From Vesta saturnalis (lineage: Eukaryota > Arthropoda > Insecta > Coleoptera > Lampyridae), in contig JARFJB010001987.1 of assembly GCA_036346205.1 (NCBI GenBank), positions 1,111,001 through 1,175,000 of the forward strand: DNA of 64,000 bases, given 5' to 3'. The stretch's first letter is position 1; the number at the start of each line of letters is the position of its first letter. Shown here piece after piece: positions 32,080 to 43,743 of the stretch. A program made the position numbers and the translations under genes. The notes under the pieces are model-generated. The model ran no database searches and was not told the origin of the DNA. It worked only from the letters and a program-made list of their open reading frames with translations.

Positions 32080-32635
32080 ATGTTTGTGCATAACAACCAA
32101 TTATGGATTTAGTGACGTGCTCAAATTCGTACGAAAATTGGACTCTGTGTTAGCCAATAAAACCATTTTTTTCGTACACACCATAGTAAATGGATTACAT
32201 TATTTTATGCAAGATCCGATTGTGACGTCAGAGGCCACAGTAGATATGCGCATAGGAGTGAAGCCATAATTAATTTCAATATGATTAGTGTGTACATCTT
32301 AGGCATAGTTAATGTAGTTACAATTTATCACGTTCAGTGGCGTCTATAGTGAAAGTCACACTGAGAATGCAGTGTGGAGTCTTATGGAGCACACCGTTGC
32401 CACTTGTCGTTATGCTGTGATCAGTTAAACCTCAAGTCCGGTCTCAGGCAAATTTCGCTGCTCTCACAGATTCGCTAAAAAATTGTTGGAAGTTTGATGA
32501 TGTTTATACCTACGCCTTTATTTAAATGTTTTCAATAATTAATAATAATAAACAATAAATTTCAAAATTACAAAAGAATTATTTCAGTTAATTTAAGAAA
32601 AAATAAACAGAGAATTAATTGTACATTTATAAACA
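32080..32635. other. No gene seen
   Basis: Non-coding DNA between the Harbinger flanking repeat and the deleted Sailor-like copy. Nothing recognised. Confidence 0.4.
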
Positions 32636-32639
32636 AATA

Positions 32640-33050
32640 AAATATTTACACCTGCACGTCGTCGACACAGTCATCATCGAGGTCTGAAATCTCATTCTCA
32701 GAACTGTCACTAAAATTTACACTTATTATGAGTTCATCCCTTCATATATTCAAAACCAATTTCTTTAATCAATCTACCTAGGGTACTTAAAGAGAACGAT
32801 GGCGAATTCTCATTCTCATTATATACAGCTTTCAAAGTTGGAGGAATGTTTTTAAAAAAAAGTCATTGTGCACAATTCGTCTTAATAAGCTCTTAAAACC
32901 CTCATCGTATGCATATTCGCGAGAATTTGACTGACTTACCCGCTTTTTTCTTGCTGCAGGAGATTTTAATTCACCATTGTTTTGCTCTTCCTCTTTCTTG
33001 ATGGTAAAAATTGTTTTTTCACTGACCCCACTCATTTTGGAAGCAAAAAA
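32640..33050 (-). pseudogene. Internally deleted Sailor-like transposase
   Basis: On the minus strand the N-terminal helix-turn-helix and linker (VSEKTIFTIKKEEEQ, NGELKSPAARKKRVS, FKSLLRRIVHNDFF) is followed by PSFSLSTLGRLIKEIGFEYM and then jumps straight to an acidic tail (SVNFSDSSENEISDLDDD). The whole catalytic region is missing. The same N-terminal and tail blocks bracket the catalytic domain in the full gene at 41632-42958. This looks like a deletion derivative. Confidence 0.65.
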
Positions 33051-33054
33051 TTTA

Positions 33055-33545
33055 ATGGTAAATTACATTGTTCGTCCAATTGCCATTTTTATTCCTAAAG
33101 GTAAACTAATAAGATGTAAGGAATGAAAACATTGATATTGATTTCAATAAAACATAAATGAATAGTTCTGCAAATAAATAATCAAAAACTAAACGTGCTG
33201 TAGCTTATAACAAAAAATACATTGTACCACGAATGGCGCGAATATGTAATAAAAAGACGACGTACACGTAAGGCGGCGGTTAATTACTAGAGTGATCTTG
33301 TATTCTTATGAACTGTGGCAGACTAGAACAAAATTAACTTTTCTACTCCTATATATGTAACACAAATAATTAAGCTCTCGAACGGGATGTTCATCAAGTT
33401 CAACAACGGACTGGGTAACAAATCTGATGTAATCCGCTTTCTCTCTACCATTGACGTAGATAGTATCCGTTGGATGTGGTAGTGTTTAACCCTTTTCCCA
33501 TCTTATACATCGTTGGCTATGCATTAACCATTAAACTAAGAAGAT
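33055..33545. other. No gene seen
   Basis: Flank of the mariner remnant; presumably includes its degraded 5' end, but no inverted repeat matching the 3' side (GCAACCCTCGT at 34371-34381) was found. Confidence 0.35.
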
Positions 33546-33551
33546 CGTCAT

Positions 33552-34317
33552 GTGACATATCACGAAATCGAGAGATGTTTAAGCATTAGTATGGCCAGCA
33601 TACATAAGATTTTGCACGAACATTTGTGTGTTCGGAAGCTGTGTGCACGTTGGATTCCATATTTGTTGACAGATGCTCAAAAAAATGCTCGTGTCGATTG
33701 GTGCCGTAAAATGATTTCAAAATACAACTGTGGTGCATCCAAAGCGGTATACAACATCGTCACAGATGGCCAGTCGTGGATTTATGCGTATGAGCCAGAA
33801 AGAAAAGGCCAGTCCACAGTTTGGGTGTTTCAATGTGAAGCAAAGCCAACAAAAGTTGTTCGTTCTCGAAGCGTTAACAAGCACGAAAACCGGTCCTGTG
33901 GTAATTGTGGCTCTCGAAAATCAAAAGACCGTTAATTTAGCGTGGTATACGACCATTTGTTTGCCTGAAGTTTTCGGTAAATTGAGGGAAACCAACCCAA
34001 AATGAATCATTTTGTATCACAATGCCAGCTCACACACATCACATGCAACAAACGAGTATTTGGACACATAAAAGATCGAATTGATGGGCCATCCGCCTTA
34101 CAGCCCTGACTTGGCACCCAATGACTTCTTCTTGTTCCCAGTAATTAAAGATAAACTGCGTGGACAACGATTTTCATCGCCCGGAGAAGCAGTTGAGGCC
34201 TTCAAAACGCATGTTTTAGAGCTACCATCTTCTGACTGGACAAAGTGCTTTGAAGGGTGGTTCAATCGCTTGCAAAAGTGTATAAATCTTAAAGGCGATT
34301 ATTTTGAAAAGCAATAA
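33552..34317 (+). pseudogene. mariner transposase, dead
   Basis: A Tc1/mariner DD34D transposase in three frames. Visible: MTYHEIERCLSISMASIHKI (helix-turn-helix), WIPYLLTDAQKNARVDWC, DGQSWIYAYEPERKGQSTVW, then KTGPVVIVALENQKTVN, YHNASSHTSHATNEYL, and finally HPPYSPDLAPNDFFLFP with the third Asp. The first catalytic site should read TGDESW but is TDGQSW, and the second Asp of the HDNASSH motif is missing. It also has at least two frameshifts. The 3' terminal region (34371-34381, GCAACCCTCGT) looks like a mariner end. Confidence 0.9.
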
Positions 34318-34665
34318 AAATATTTTTCATCAAATTCATTTGTTTATTCTTTCTATTCTCAATACATAAATAGCAACCCTCGTATTCTCTGGTATGTTGG
34401 CAGATGTTTCGAATTCTACTCGAAGTACACTGCGTTCGAATTAATTCCTCTTTTTGATTCGACCAGTCTACCACTATCAATGGTAAATGTAAATGTGTAC
34501 GACATTGCCACCACGTAACAACTACTAACAATCAAAACGGGTTGTCACATAAAAATCGTAAAACTAAGTGACCGCAATTGTATTTACTGACCGTCGTAAA
34601 TTGATAAGGTGCAAGTAATGGTTGTTTATCTCATAGTATGACATTTGGAATTTAGCGAACATTTC

Positions 34666-35653
34666 CTACAACGTAGGAAAGCAATTGTTATCATAATTAA
34701 CGTTCAAATTATCATACGGATAACGGCCCGAGTTAAGGAACACGCTAATATTCTTTAGTGCACATACATCGAATCTGCTCATACCTTGAGAAACATTATT
34801 CTCCCCTATAATAATGTATCCAGGTGTTTCTATACTTGTAGATATTTTGATTGCCCATGTATGTTTATCTGTTGTGGGAACGGCTGGATATATGTGTGTT
34901 TCCCAACTTCTAAATGCTACTGGGATATTTACATTTTTATCAATGTACTTCGTTAACGCCAATTCCTCCGCTAATGCTGGAATGATGTGTGGAACTTTTC
35001 AATATATCTTATCTATGTTAACTTTTAATGCTTCCCCTGCCGCAGTTGAAATTACTGCGTCGGTATCAACGTTACTGCGAACGACAGCCTTTTCGTTAAC
35101 GTTATACGCATTGTATAACTGTAAAACCAAGACTTTGCAAGTATATTCTATTCTGCACCGTATTGCTTTGATCGACCAACTGAACCTCTCGTTACCACAC
35201 TTCGATCTTTTTTAGTTTGACTTGTCCAGTTTACATGCACATGGATTATACCGCGTCACCATATGTTCTTTAAATGTAGGTAGTTCTATCGTTATGACTT
35301 CCCCGTTTGAATTGATGAGATATCTCTGTTTTGGTCTGCTATTTTAAGTGTTATGATTGAAATGGTAGATTTGTTTATATGTAAAAACAGATGACATGTT
35401 GAGGGGCTTCGGCTATTTTATATCCCGCTGGCACTTTTCGACCTTTGTAAACTGTTTTATTAAATTCAAGCATGGGTTCTATAAAATTTTCTACATTGAA
35501 GTTAATTTCATGTGTTGCTTTCGTGGTATTATTATTCGTTCGTAAATCGATAAATGCTCCAGAATCATTCACTGTATCATTAATATGTTTATTCACATCC
35601 GCGATTTCGTATGAACCTGGTGATATTGAAATTTTATCAATCAAATCAAACAA
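34666..35653 (-). pseudogene. Virus-like (Polinton-type) structural protein locus, broken
   Basis: Two linked pieces on the minus strand. Upstream (35375-35653): ISISPGSYEIADVNKHINDT, FIDLRTNNNTTKATHEIN and PAGYKIAEAPQHVICF. Downstream (34666-34962): VNIPVAFRSWETHIYPAVPT-TDKHTWAIKIST, ALKNISVFLNSGRYPYDNLN. Both blocks resemble structural genes I associate with Polinton-like or related virus-like insertions in insects and Hydra, but I cannot name the exact capsid component. Between them GEVITIELPTFKEHMVTRYN can be read in a third frame. No integrase or polymerase adjoins it, so it is an isolated fragment. Confidence 0.5.
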
Positions 35654-35659
35654 GAAGCT

Positions 35660-37640
35660 GAGCTAACAATGCTCAATAACCTCCAGGTGACGATTCTCCC
35701 ACTGTACATACCTAGCTCCTATGGGTGACCATTTACTTTGCAGATAAGGCTAACCGACACTCAGAACTGGTACTCTCCGTAAACGTGAGGGCACCGGCGT
35801 GGGAAACCAGTCGATAACTTACAACTTGCAAAAATCAGCTTACAATTCAAAAATACTGGTTTCGTATAACTTACAGCTTGTTAAAACCAATCACAATTTA
35901 AAAATACTTGAGATAACCTTCAGCATTACTGTCAATATACGAGTATCAAATTAGCTTGTAACATTATTGCCGTGTTTTGCACACAGTGATAAAAATACGT
36001 TTTACAGTTAAATTAATTAAAGACAAAAACAATAACAAGTGTACACACAAATTCGAAAAATCAGACCAGTAAATTATTTTACATACAAGGAATGTTTTGT
36101 CGGAATACCTCTGACAAAGCGGCCCTAGATTTATAAACAAGGTTGAACGCACTATTTCGTTTTTGAAAATGGACAAATTCCTGGGGAAAAGTAAACAAGC
36201 CGACTTTCACTTCCAATTTTGCTAATACACATGTGATTTGGGGCTAACACCGATTTTATCATAACACCTTGCTAAATATAAAATTCTCTATTTAATTTTA
36301 ACGTGTAAATGAGAATAGACAGATTGGGCCCTAGATCTATGAACAAGTTTAAACGCACTATTTCGTTTTCAAAAAGGCTAAATACCCCGGGGGTAAATAG
36401 ACAAGCTAACTTTCATTTACAATTTTGATAATACACAAGCGTTTTGAAACTAACAACGATTTCATTTCGTAACGCAGGTATAGGATTCTGTTTTATTTTA
36501 CCCACGTTCATCGTTATCATTAGACAACCATAATAACAATGATATCCCGTAAATTAACATGTACACCATTGTCGAGTTTTGCATACATTGATAAGTATAC
36601 GCGTTACAGTTAAATCAATAAAAATAAAACAACAACAAATATAACCAAACTTGAAATCAGCCCTCTAACAGTTAAATAAAGTAAATAAAATAAGGGGTAA
36701 GGGTTAAAATAAAAAACGAGCACTTACCAGGGTTATTGTGGATAATCGCATTGGAAGAACGTCTTGACAGGTTAAACAGCTGCTTACAGTCACAACGCAT
36801 TTAGGTGTCTTGCTTACAATTGAATAATAAGTACTTAGAGGCTTCTAGCAATCATTAATATAAAGTAATTATTTTCTGGTTTTACCAGTTATGTAATCAC
36901 AATAATAACCTTTCACATCTAATGTATATGGAAAAAATAAGTCCTACATTAGTGAAATCTTTATGAAAGTTAAATGGATTCGAATTATATGATGCTCACG
37001 TTCTTAGTGCGTAACAAAAAATCCCTCCAGTTAGATTACACTTATTTTTAAAAGCAGACTTGATTGTTTGTGACGTCATCTAGTGATGTATTTTTAAACT
37101 AGTGCATGTTTTCTATAACGTAAGTTGATTCTGTCTTTACCTAGTAGTATATTTTTAAAAGCAAGTTTGCTTGTTTGCGACGCCACTATGTATTTTTAAA
37201 CTAGCGTATATTTTCTGAAATAAAGGTTTATCATGCTCGCGTCTCCCCCGCCTCTCTCATTTAGATTAGTAAACGCACGGCTTTAAGTTAGGTCAATACC
37301 CATGTATTCGGTTAGGTTAATACACGTACAATTTTAGGTTAGGTACAATATACGATTTTAGGCGGAGCATTGCCCTAATGGGTTCAGGAGAGATCACAGC
37401 CCTGTCTTCTGATTGTTTGTGTACGCCCAGACCTCGCGTACTGATTGGTGAGACTAAGAATACATAACGCCCCTGTTTCTGAGTGTTGGCGTTCATGTTT
37501 GTTTTGTGGTCATTTTGGTTTTGGAGACCTATTTTGTTTTAGTGACTCATAATTAAAAACAGATTAATAACGGCTTAGGACGTTCAGGCTTGCTTATAAA
37601 TTTAAGGGCCTTTTTGACAGAGGTGTTTCCACTAAGTATG
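35660..37640. repeat. Gene-poor region with local direct repeats
   Basis: No gene. Block B (36118-36247: GGCCCTAGATTTATAAACAA, GCACTATTTCGTTTTTGAAA) recurs at 36327-36450. Block A (35975-36060: TTTTGCACACAGTGATAAAA, GTTACAGTTAAAT-type) recurs at 36575-36660. The order A-B-B-A in the same orientation suggests overlapping tandem duplications followed by deletion. Near 37255 a TTAGATTAGTAAACGCACGG string also occurs at 22587 in the foldback arm. Confidence 0.55.
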
Positions 37641-37645
37641 TAATA

Positions 37646-37785
37646 GTATATTATGTAATAAGTGTTGTGAAAGGCATATTACGCAGGAATGGAAAAATTA
37701 CGCACGAAGCCGCGCAGCGGCGAGTGCGTAATTCCATGAGTGCGTAATTGCTTTACAACACGCAAAACGTACTATACTTTACCTA
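37646..37785. mobile_element. Hairpin MITE, copy 1
   Basis: A near-perfect imperfect palindrome of about 140 bases: AGTGTTGTGAAAGGCATATT and ATTACGCA on one arm pair with TGCGTAATTGCTTTACAACA on the other, around a GCCGCGCAGCGGCG centre. No coding sequence. Copy 2 is at 39199-39340. Confidence 0.75.
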
Positions 37786-38127
37786 CGACCATATACAGTA
37801 TGCCAAAAAAATATAGTAAATTATGCTTAAACGCGTCGATTTTGTATTTTAGTTGTTGTTTTTTGTTGTTCGTTTCATGTATACAAAGAGATCTAAAAAC
37901 TAGTTATGATAGGGTACTTCATTTCTTCAAATGGGATACCCTGTATATTATTGCATCTTTAGATTTTTGAAAAATTTTATTTTTCAGCAATTTTACAAAA
38001 TTATAGGGGATGTATGTCTCACAACTTTGATGATCATATAGGATATAAATCATTCTATCTACTACTAGATTGGTTTAATTAACATGAAAAACATAATAGA
38101 AACTTGTGTTATAAGGATCATAATAAC

Positions 38128-38215
38128 AATCATTATGGTACTAGCCGTGAATATTATCAAACGAGGCGTTAGCCTAGTCTGATAACACCGCCTGTGCCAT
38201 AATGGTTGTTTATAC
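38128..38215. repeat. Palindrome around GAGGCGTTAGCCTAG
   Basis: ACAATCATTATGGTACTAGC pairs with GTGCCATAATGGTTGT across a short loop, with TATTATCA/TGATAACA closer in. It probably marks the end of, or is itself, a small MITE within the segment 38110-38990 that separates the two duplicated units. Confidence 0.6.
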
Positions 38216-38989
38216 GTATTTTATACAAAATTTTATATTCCAGAGTTTTTGTTTAATGAGATTTTCTTGTTGCATTTGAATTTACATAATGACAAGTTTT
38301 AGTGACGACAAGTAGATTTCCGCCAAGTGTAAACGTATCTTATTTTAAATATTTTTGCCTACTATACCTAAACATTTTTTTCAGTATAGTACCAACGAGG
38401 TAAAAGTACTTAGTACTAGAGTCGCGGCAAACTCTTTTCCAATGTGGGGATAAACGTCAGCGCTTGACATTGTTGCCAAACGTATGAAATTCGACGTCAA
38501 CATAATACTTAGGTTATATTGTTTACATTTATTTTGAAAATTAGTTTTTGATGGAAATACTCGTTCTCAACTAAGTAACAATACTTTTAACAGTTCTTAG
38601 ATCATTTTGCGATGATTAAGCAATTGTAACGTTTTGAAGTAGTCATGTATAATTTCGAGGAGCTTATCGAAAATCTCAAAATGTGGAAAACGTCAAAATT
38701 AGAAGTTATGTGTAAACAGAAGAGCTGACAACATTGTAATTTATTCGGCAGTTCTAACAACCCAACAACGAGTATTTCACTAACATAGATATATCATTTG
38801 TAATTATCAGGGTTATTATGGAAGTTGGTATGTTAAGTTTGTCTTTCTCTAACAATTTCACCCCCACAACGGAAAAGATTTTGCCGTGACTATATAATGA
38901 ATTCATTATAGTACTCAGTCCAATAAAGTGTGTCATTTTGACACTAAAAACGAAACCCTTAATAATGTCATTATGACACGCCGGAATAT

Positions 38990-39195
38990 AATAATTATTT
39001 GTGGTTACTGTACAATTATTGATTATATTAGAAGTATCTGTCGATTCATATGACATTCTAATATTTTCATTTGTTAATATATTCAAACTATGCGTTTTGT
39101 TTACGAAAACAGTGCGATTTATTTACCGTGCGTAATGAGCTATTTACCGAAGCTGTGTGTCGTGTGTATTTGTCTATTTTCTACAGTGGTCGTAG
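38990..39195 (+). repeat. Duplicated block X, copy 1
   Basis: Includes TTTGTGGTTACTGTACAATT, GTCGATTCATATGACATT and GTGTGTCGTGTG, all repeated in order at 39690-39895. With the hairpin MITE and its following 350 bases this forms a unit MITE-Y-X present twice (37646 to 39195 and 39199 to 39895). The first copy has about 890 extra bases between Y and X. Confidence 0.75.
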
Positions 39196-39198
39196 GTA

Positions 39199-39340
39199 AT
39201 AGTATATTACGTAATAAGTGTTGTAAAATGCATATTACGCACGAATGGAAAAATTATGCACGCAGCCGCGTAGCGGCGAGTGCATAATTCCGTGAGTGCG
39301 TAATTGCTCTACAACACGTATTACGTACTATACTTTACTT
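39199..39340. mobile_element. Hairpin MITE, copy 2
   Basis: Second copy of the palindrome at 37646-37785: AGTGTTGTAAAATGCATATT, centre GCCGCGTAGCGGCG, then GTGCGTAATTGCTCTACAAC. Followed by the same downstream block (TCATGTATACATAGAGATCT). Confidence 0.75.
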
Positions 39341-39689
39341 ACGACCATAGACACTGTGCCAAAAAAGTCTGGACTACTTTTAATATTTTCATTTTTATCA
39401 GGTATTCATTTTTATCAGGTATTGTAGATGATGCTTAAACACGTCGATTTTTTATTTTAGTCGTTGTTTTTTGTTGTTCGTTTCATGTATACATAGAGAT
39501 CTAAAAACTAGTAATCTTTATTTCTTTAAATGGGATACTCTGTATATTATTGCATCTTTAGATTTTTGATCAATTTTATTTCAAACAATTTTACAAAATT
39601 ATGTCTCACAACTTTGATGATCACACACGATATAATTCGTTCTATTTACTACTACGTTGGTTTAATTAACATTAGAAACATTATAATAA

Positions 39690-39895
39690 TTATTTATGGT
39701 TACTGTACAATTATCACGTATCTCGATTTGTCGATTCATATGACATTGTAATATTTTCATTTGTTAATATAGTCAAACTGTGCATTTTGTTTACGAAAAC
39801 TGTGCGATTTGTTTACCGTGCGTAATGACGAATTTACTGAGGCTGTGTGTCGTGTGTTTTCGTCTATTTTCTACAGTGGTCGTAGGTAAAATATT
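39690..39895 (+). repeat. Duplicated block X, copy 2
   Basis: Matches 38990-39195, ending TCTACAGTGGTCGTAGGTAA in both. The repeat step here is about 695 bases. Confidence 0.75.
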
Positions 39896-40039
39896 TTAAT
39901 TATCATTTCCGATAACACCAGCCCGTATTACAGAAACCATTCATGAGTTTTAGATCTCAAAATAGTATTACTTATAATAAATGATTAAAACCCTTTATCT
40001 TTTTTATTTGTAAATTTAATTATGACTCAGAATTAAAAC

Positions 40040-40440
40040 CATAATAAGTGGGCTAAGCCTCGAAAGCTGGTATAGACGTCTTATACCTACCTGACAAGTT
40101 AGAACTAGGGCCTCTTATGTCTATGTAGTTTTAAAATATACCGCTAGGTGGAGTCACTTCTATTACATAAAACATTCATTAATCTATACACAAGTTGATG
40201 GCACCCACAAACAAATTCAAGTTTTGGGGCAAGGGGGCCACGACACCGTCAATATAGGTCCTTTTAATAATTTAACTGTTTTATTATTATCTTGTACCTG
40301 GCAATGGGCGAATACCTAGAACAAGCATCGGTGTGTTAAACCTGTCTTATGAGATAACGTGACCGCTACTAGAATACAATTTGAAATTTCCAGCCAAAGC
40401 AAACATGACCTCCAAAACAAGTTAGCCTACAAAATTTAAG
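40040..40440. repeat. Dispersed fragment of foldback-element arm
   Basis: Shares TTTTAAAATATACCGCTAGG, CATTCATTAATCTATACACA and CTGTCTTATGAGATAACG with the foldback arms at 18443-20105 and the fragment at 11330-11690. No coding sequence. Confidence 0.65.
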
Positions 40441-40444
40441 AATT

Positions 40445-41630
40445 TAATGCTAACTTAATTAAAAAGTAAACGGTGGAACTAATTATGACCTCATAATTAA
40501 GAACAATAAAATGGCGGCCTGTCGGAAATCTATAGTTGACAAGGGGACGAAGGCCCTTGAACAAGTTCCGGGGTCCTATACAGGGACTTTAATTTGATAG
40601 ACTTAATAGCGCCCTCATATAACTTGGAAGGAAGTATTTTCTTCACACGCGCGAAATTCAAATTTTTATTTTGAAATTTTATTATTTCAATACCTATTCA
40701 AAAGTATAATTTACATGTGTGAAACACATTAAAACGTGTACATATTTAATAAGCAAGTAGTAAAATTTTTTTTATGTAAAAGTGCAATTCTCTTTTTTTT
40801 CTGTACTGTCAAATTAACCGCGAAAGTGTCAAATGAACTTCAGGATGCAACTTTACATGGCTAGTCAACTTGCTTAATTAAGGTAGTTATATTTTTTAAT
40901 AACATATTTTCAGCTTATTGAATCACAATGTAGTTACAGGAATTTTTTAAGGCACGATTATTTCAATATTACGATATGAGAATGATTTCACAATGTAAAC
41001 CGCACAAAAAGTGACCGCAAGTTATAAATAATGTTAAACAAATTTACAGAAAGGACAATTAAAGCTTTCAAGCGCTACAATGGCAAACGTCATATACGCC
41101 CAAACATCCAATCAAAAAATTACTAAATTGCGTATCTTACAATTTAAGTATGTATTGTGCAGTTACAGTAATCTATTATTTTTTAGTTATTACTGCCCTC
41201 TAGTCAATTGGGAGGAAGTAAACTTATCGTAAAATTTCCTATTCGAGTGTCCACTCTCCCCATCATGTATTACACTAATTAATTATTTATTTCTGTTATT
41301 AGTTTACATGCGTACTTGTTAATTTAACTTTATTACAATTATTGCAACAAAACGACAGTGAACCATTTTGTGTCCTATGTGAATTTTAAAGCTCATAATA
41401 CTCAAATTTATTAGACAAATATGTATAAACAACAAATACTTTTACAATACATAGTAAAATAAATAAGTAGTTTTGCGGCGCATGTAATGCTAATGGCATT
41501 TGCTTAAATTCTCATTAAAGAAAGCCTAATAGTTGACATTCCTTAGTATCATTAACAGATTAGCAAATATTCAAACATGTTTTTATTAGTTAGTTCGTTT
41601 TCAACTGTGATTTAAAAGCGAGTGTAGAAA
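40445..41630. other. Non-coding flank of the Sailor-like element
   Basis: No gene. Two similar short strings, AACTTGGAAGGAAGTA at about 40622 and CAATTGGGAGGAAGTA at about 41206, each follow GCCCTC. They may belong to a small repeat or to the element's terminal region. I could not define the element's inverted ends. Confidence 0.35.
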
Positions 41631-41631
41631 T

Positions 41632-42958
41632 ATGAGTTCTACATTGGGAACAAGTGGCCAAGTAATAAGTGGTCAAACGCGTGAGGTGATATATAATGTG
41701 TAGTTATTTGAAAAACTTACACCCCACATATACCTTGAAACAATTAAAAGAAACCGTGTCTGAAGCAACAAAAGTGTCTGTTAGATCAGTGGCAAATATT
41801 ATTAATGAGGGTGAAGGTCCAACAGAAGAGGGAAAACCAAGACTTTCAACTCCAGGCAAGAAACGCCCACGTCCGTCTCCTGTGACCGACTTGGAAGATT
41901 TCGAAAAGAGCCTTTTTCGCAATATAGTATATAATTTTCACAAGACCGAGGGTGCACGGGTGACAATTCCTGCTCTATGCGAGAAACTACACAATGAATT
42001 AGGTTGGCATGGTGGTGCTACATCTTTACGTGTTATATTAAAAAACCTGGGATTTCAATGGCATCGAACTGAGAATAATAGAAAACTTTTAATAAAGAAG
42101 AACGATATAAGGGCTCTAAGAATTACTTACTTACAAAAAATTCAATTCTACCGAGAATTAAATCGTCCAATTATCTACATGGACGAAACGTATGTTCATA
42201 GTGGACACACACAATCAACGTCATGGAGTGATGGCACAACTAACGGACTGCTGTCTGCAATTTCCAAAGGACCAAGAATGATAGTGGTACATGCAGGAGG
42301 TGAAATGGGTTTTTTACCAGGTTGTAGTCTGATATTTAAATCAGGAACTAGTAGCGGAGACTATCACGACGAGATGAATGGTAGCAACTACGAAAAATGG
42401 TTACGTGAGAAACTTTTACCAAACTTGCCTCCACAATCGGTTTTGGTTATTGATAATGCGCCGTACCATAATGTTCAGGTGGATCGTGTTCCAACAAGTA
42501 ATTCGAAAAAGGCAGATATGGTGAAGTGGTTAATAGGGAAAAAGATACCGTTCACTCCTTTGATGTACAGACCACAACTTTATGAAATAATTAAGCTACA
42601 CAAAAAGGAACATATAACGTACAAGTTTGATTGTATATTAAGTAATGAAGGACATACGGTTCTGCGACTACCTCCCTATCACCCGGACTTAAACCCGATT
42701 GAGTTGATTTGGGCTCAAGTGAAAAATAATGTCGCAAAGAGAAATACCACCTTTAACTTCAACCACGTTAGAAGATTGTTGGAAGAAGAATTAGCGGCTG
42801 TTACTCAAGAAAATTGGCAAAAGTGCTGTAAGAAGGTAATCGACCAGGAAAAAAAATATTTAGAGAACGAAATACTGATTGACGTACAAGTCGAAAAACT
42901 GGTGATATATTTAGAGGACGATTCAGAAACTGAAAGTGGCGGGTTTAGTGATGAATGA
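41632..42958 (+). CDS. Sailor-like (DD82E) IS630/Tc1-related transposase, nearly intact
   Basis: A 420-codon frame opens at 41696; a 23-codon stretch upstream (41632-41700, MSSTLGTSGQVISGQTREV) joins it after a one-base shift and is probably the true N-terminus, since a related copy at 52336 has a comparable leader. N-terminal helix-turn-helix (YTLKQLKETVSEATKVSVRS), a basic linker (PGKKRPRPS), then a DDE_3-type catalytic domain: Asp163 in IIYMDETYVHSGH, Asp253 in VLVIDNAPYHN, Glu336 in PDLNPIELIWAQVK. Exactly 82 residues lie between Asp253 and Glu336, which matches the DD82E spacing I recall for the Sailor group. An acidic tail ends GGFSDE. Cut-and-paste transposition is the expected role. 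It is the least damaged transposase in the window. Confidence 0.85.
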
Positions 42959-42964
42959 TTGTGT

Positions 42965-43740
42965 GACTTATTTGTTAGTAGTATTTAATATTATTATAGT
43001 AGGTAATTATCACCGTTTGAGTAACTTTTCCCCAAAGTGTATGGAAATATAGAAATTGATTACCTAAGAAATATCATAATTTTTTTAAATCCTGAATAAT
43101 ACTCTTAAAATACAGCCTATTCTGTTTCTATAATTAAAAATCGAAGTTATACTTTTTTGATTTTCATTTCTAATTCAAATACAAAATTTATTACTTGTCA
43201 ACATGGTTTTTTTTTATTTTATAAATGTTTAAACTATTACTGTTCATATGTAATTCAAATAAATAAAATATTTTAAAATTTCTTGTGGTTTGGTGACGAA
43301 TAATTGAAAACGCGACACCGACGCCACTGGTAATGCTTTCAGTCGCTATTGCGTTAACGAGTGCGACCGAATGAACGAACATCCATGCAAGACACGAGGC
43401 ATTCTTTAGCCGCGCGGACTGTACACATACACTAATCAAACAAAAGGACTTGCTTTATTTTTGTTATTAAATTGTTTTAAAAAAATATTTAAATTTATGC
43501 CATATAAATAAAGATACGTTATTCCGTATTAACAAAAAAAAATTTTTGGCATTGGTTTTCGTACCTACTTGGTAAATTCTGATCAAAGTGTGCTCTTAAT
43601 TGAACCATAAACAAGTAAATAACGGGATATAAAATATTATCACTTGTAAGGCATTTTTAATGTCAATAAAGGTTACAATAACAGTATTGTATGTATTATA
43701 AATGATTCTGCAGCATTTTCACAAAGAGATTGTTTGAAAC
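42965..43740. other. No gene seen; 3' flank of transposase and upstream region of the odorant-binding gene
   Basis: AT-rich. No confident terminal repeat of the Sailor-like element and no core promoter signals for the gene that follows. Confidence 0.4.
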
Positions 43741-43743
43741 AAA

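Noticed and set aside
38754..39086. 110-codon minus-strand frame
   Set aside because: Lies across a duplicated non-coding block whose other copy is not open; no domain.
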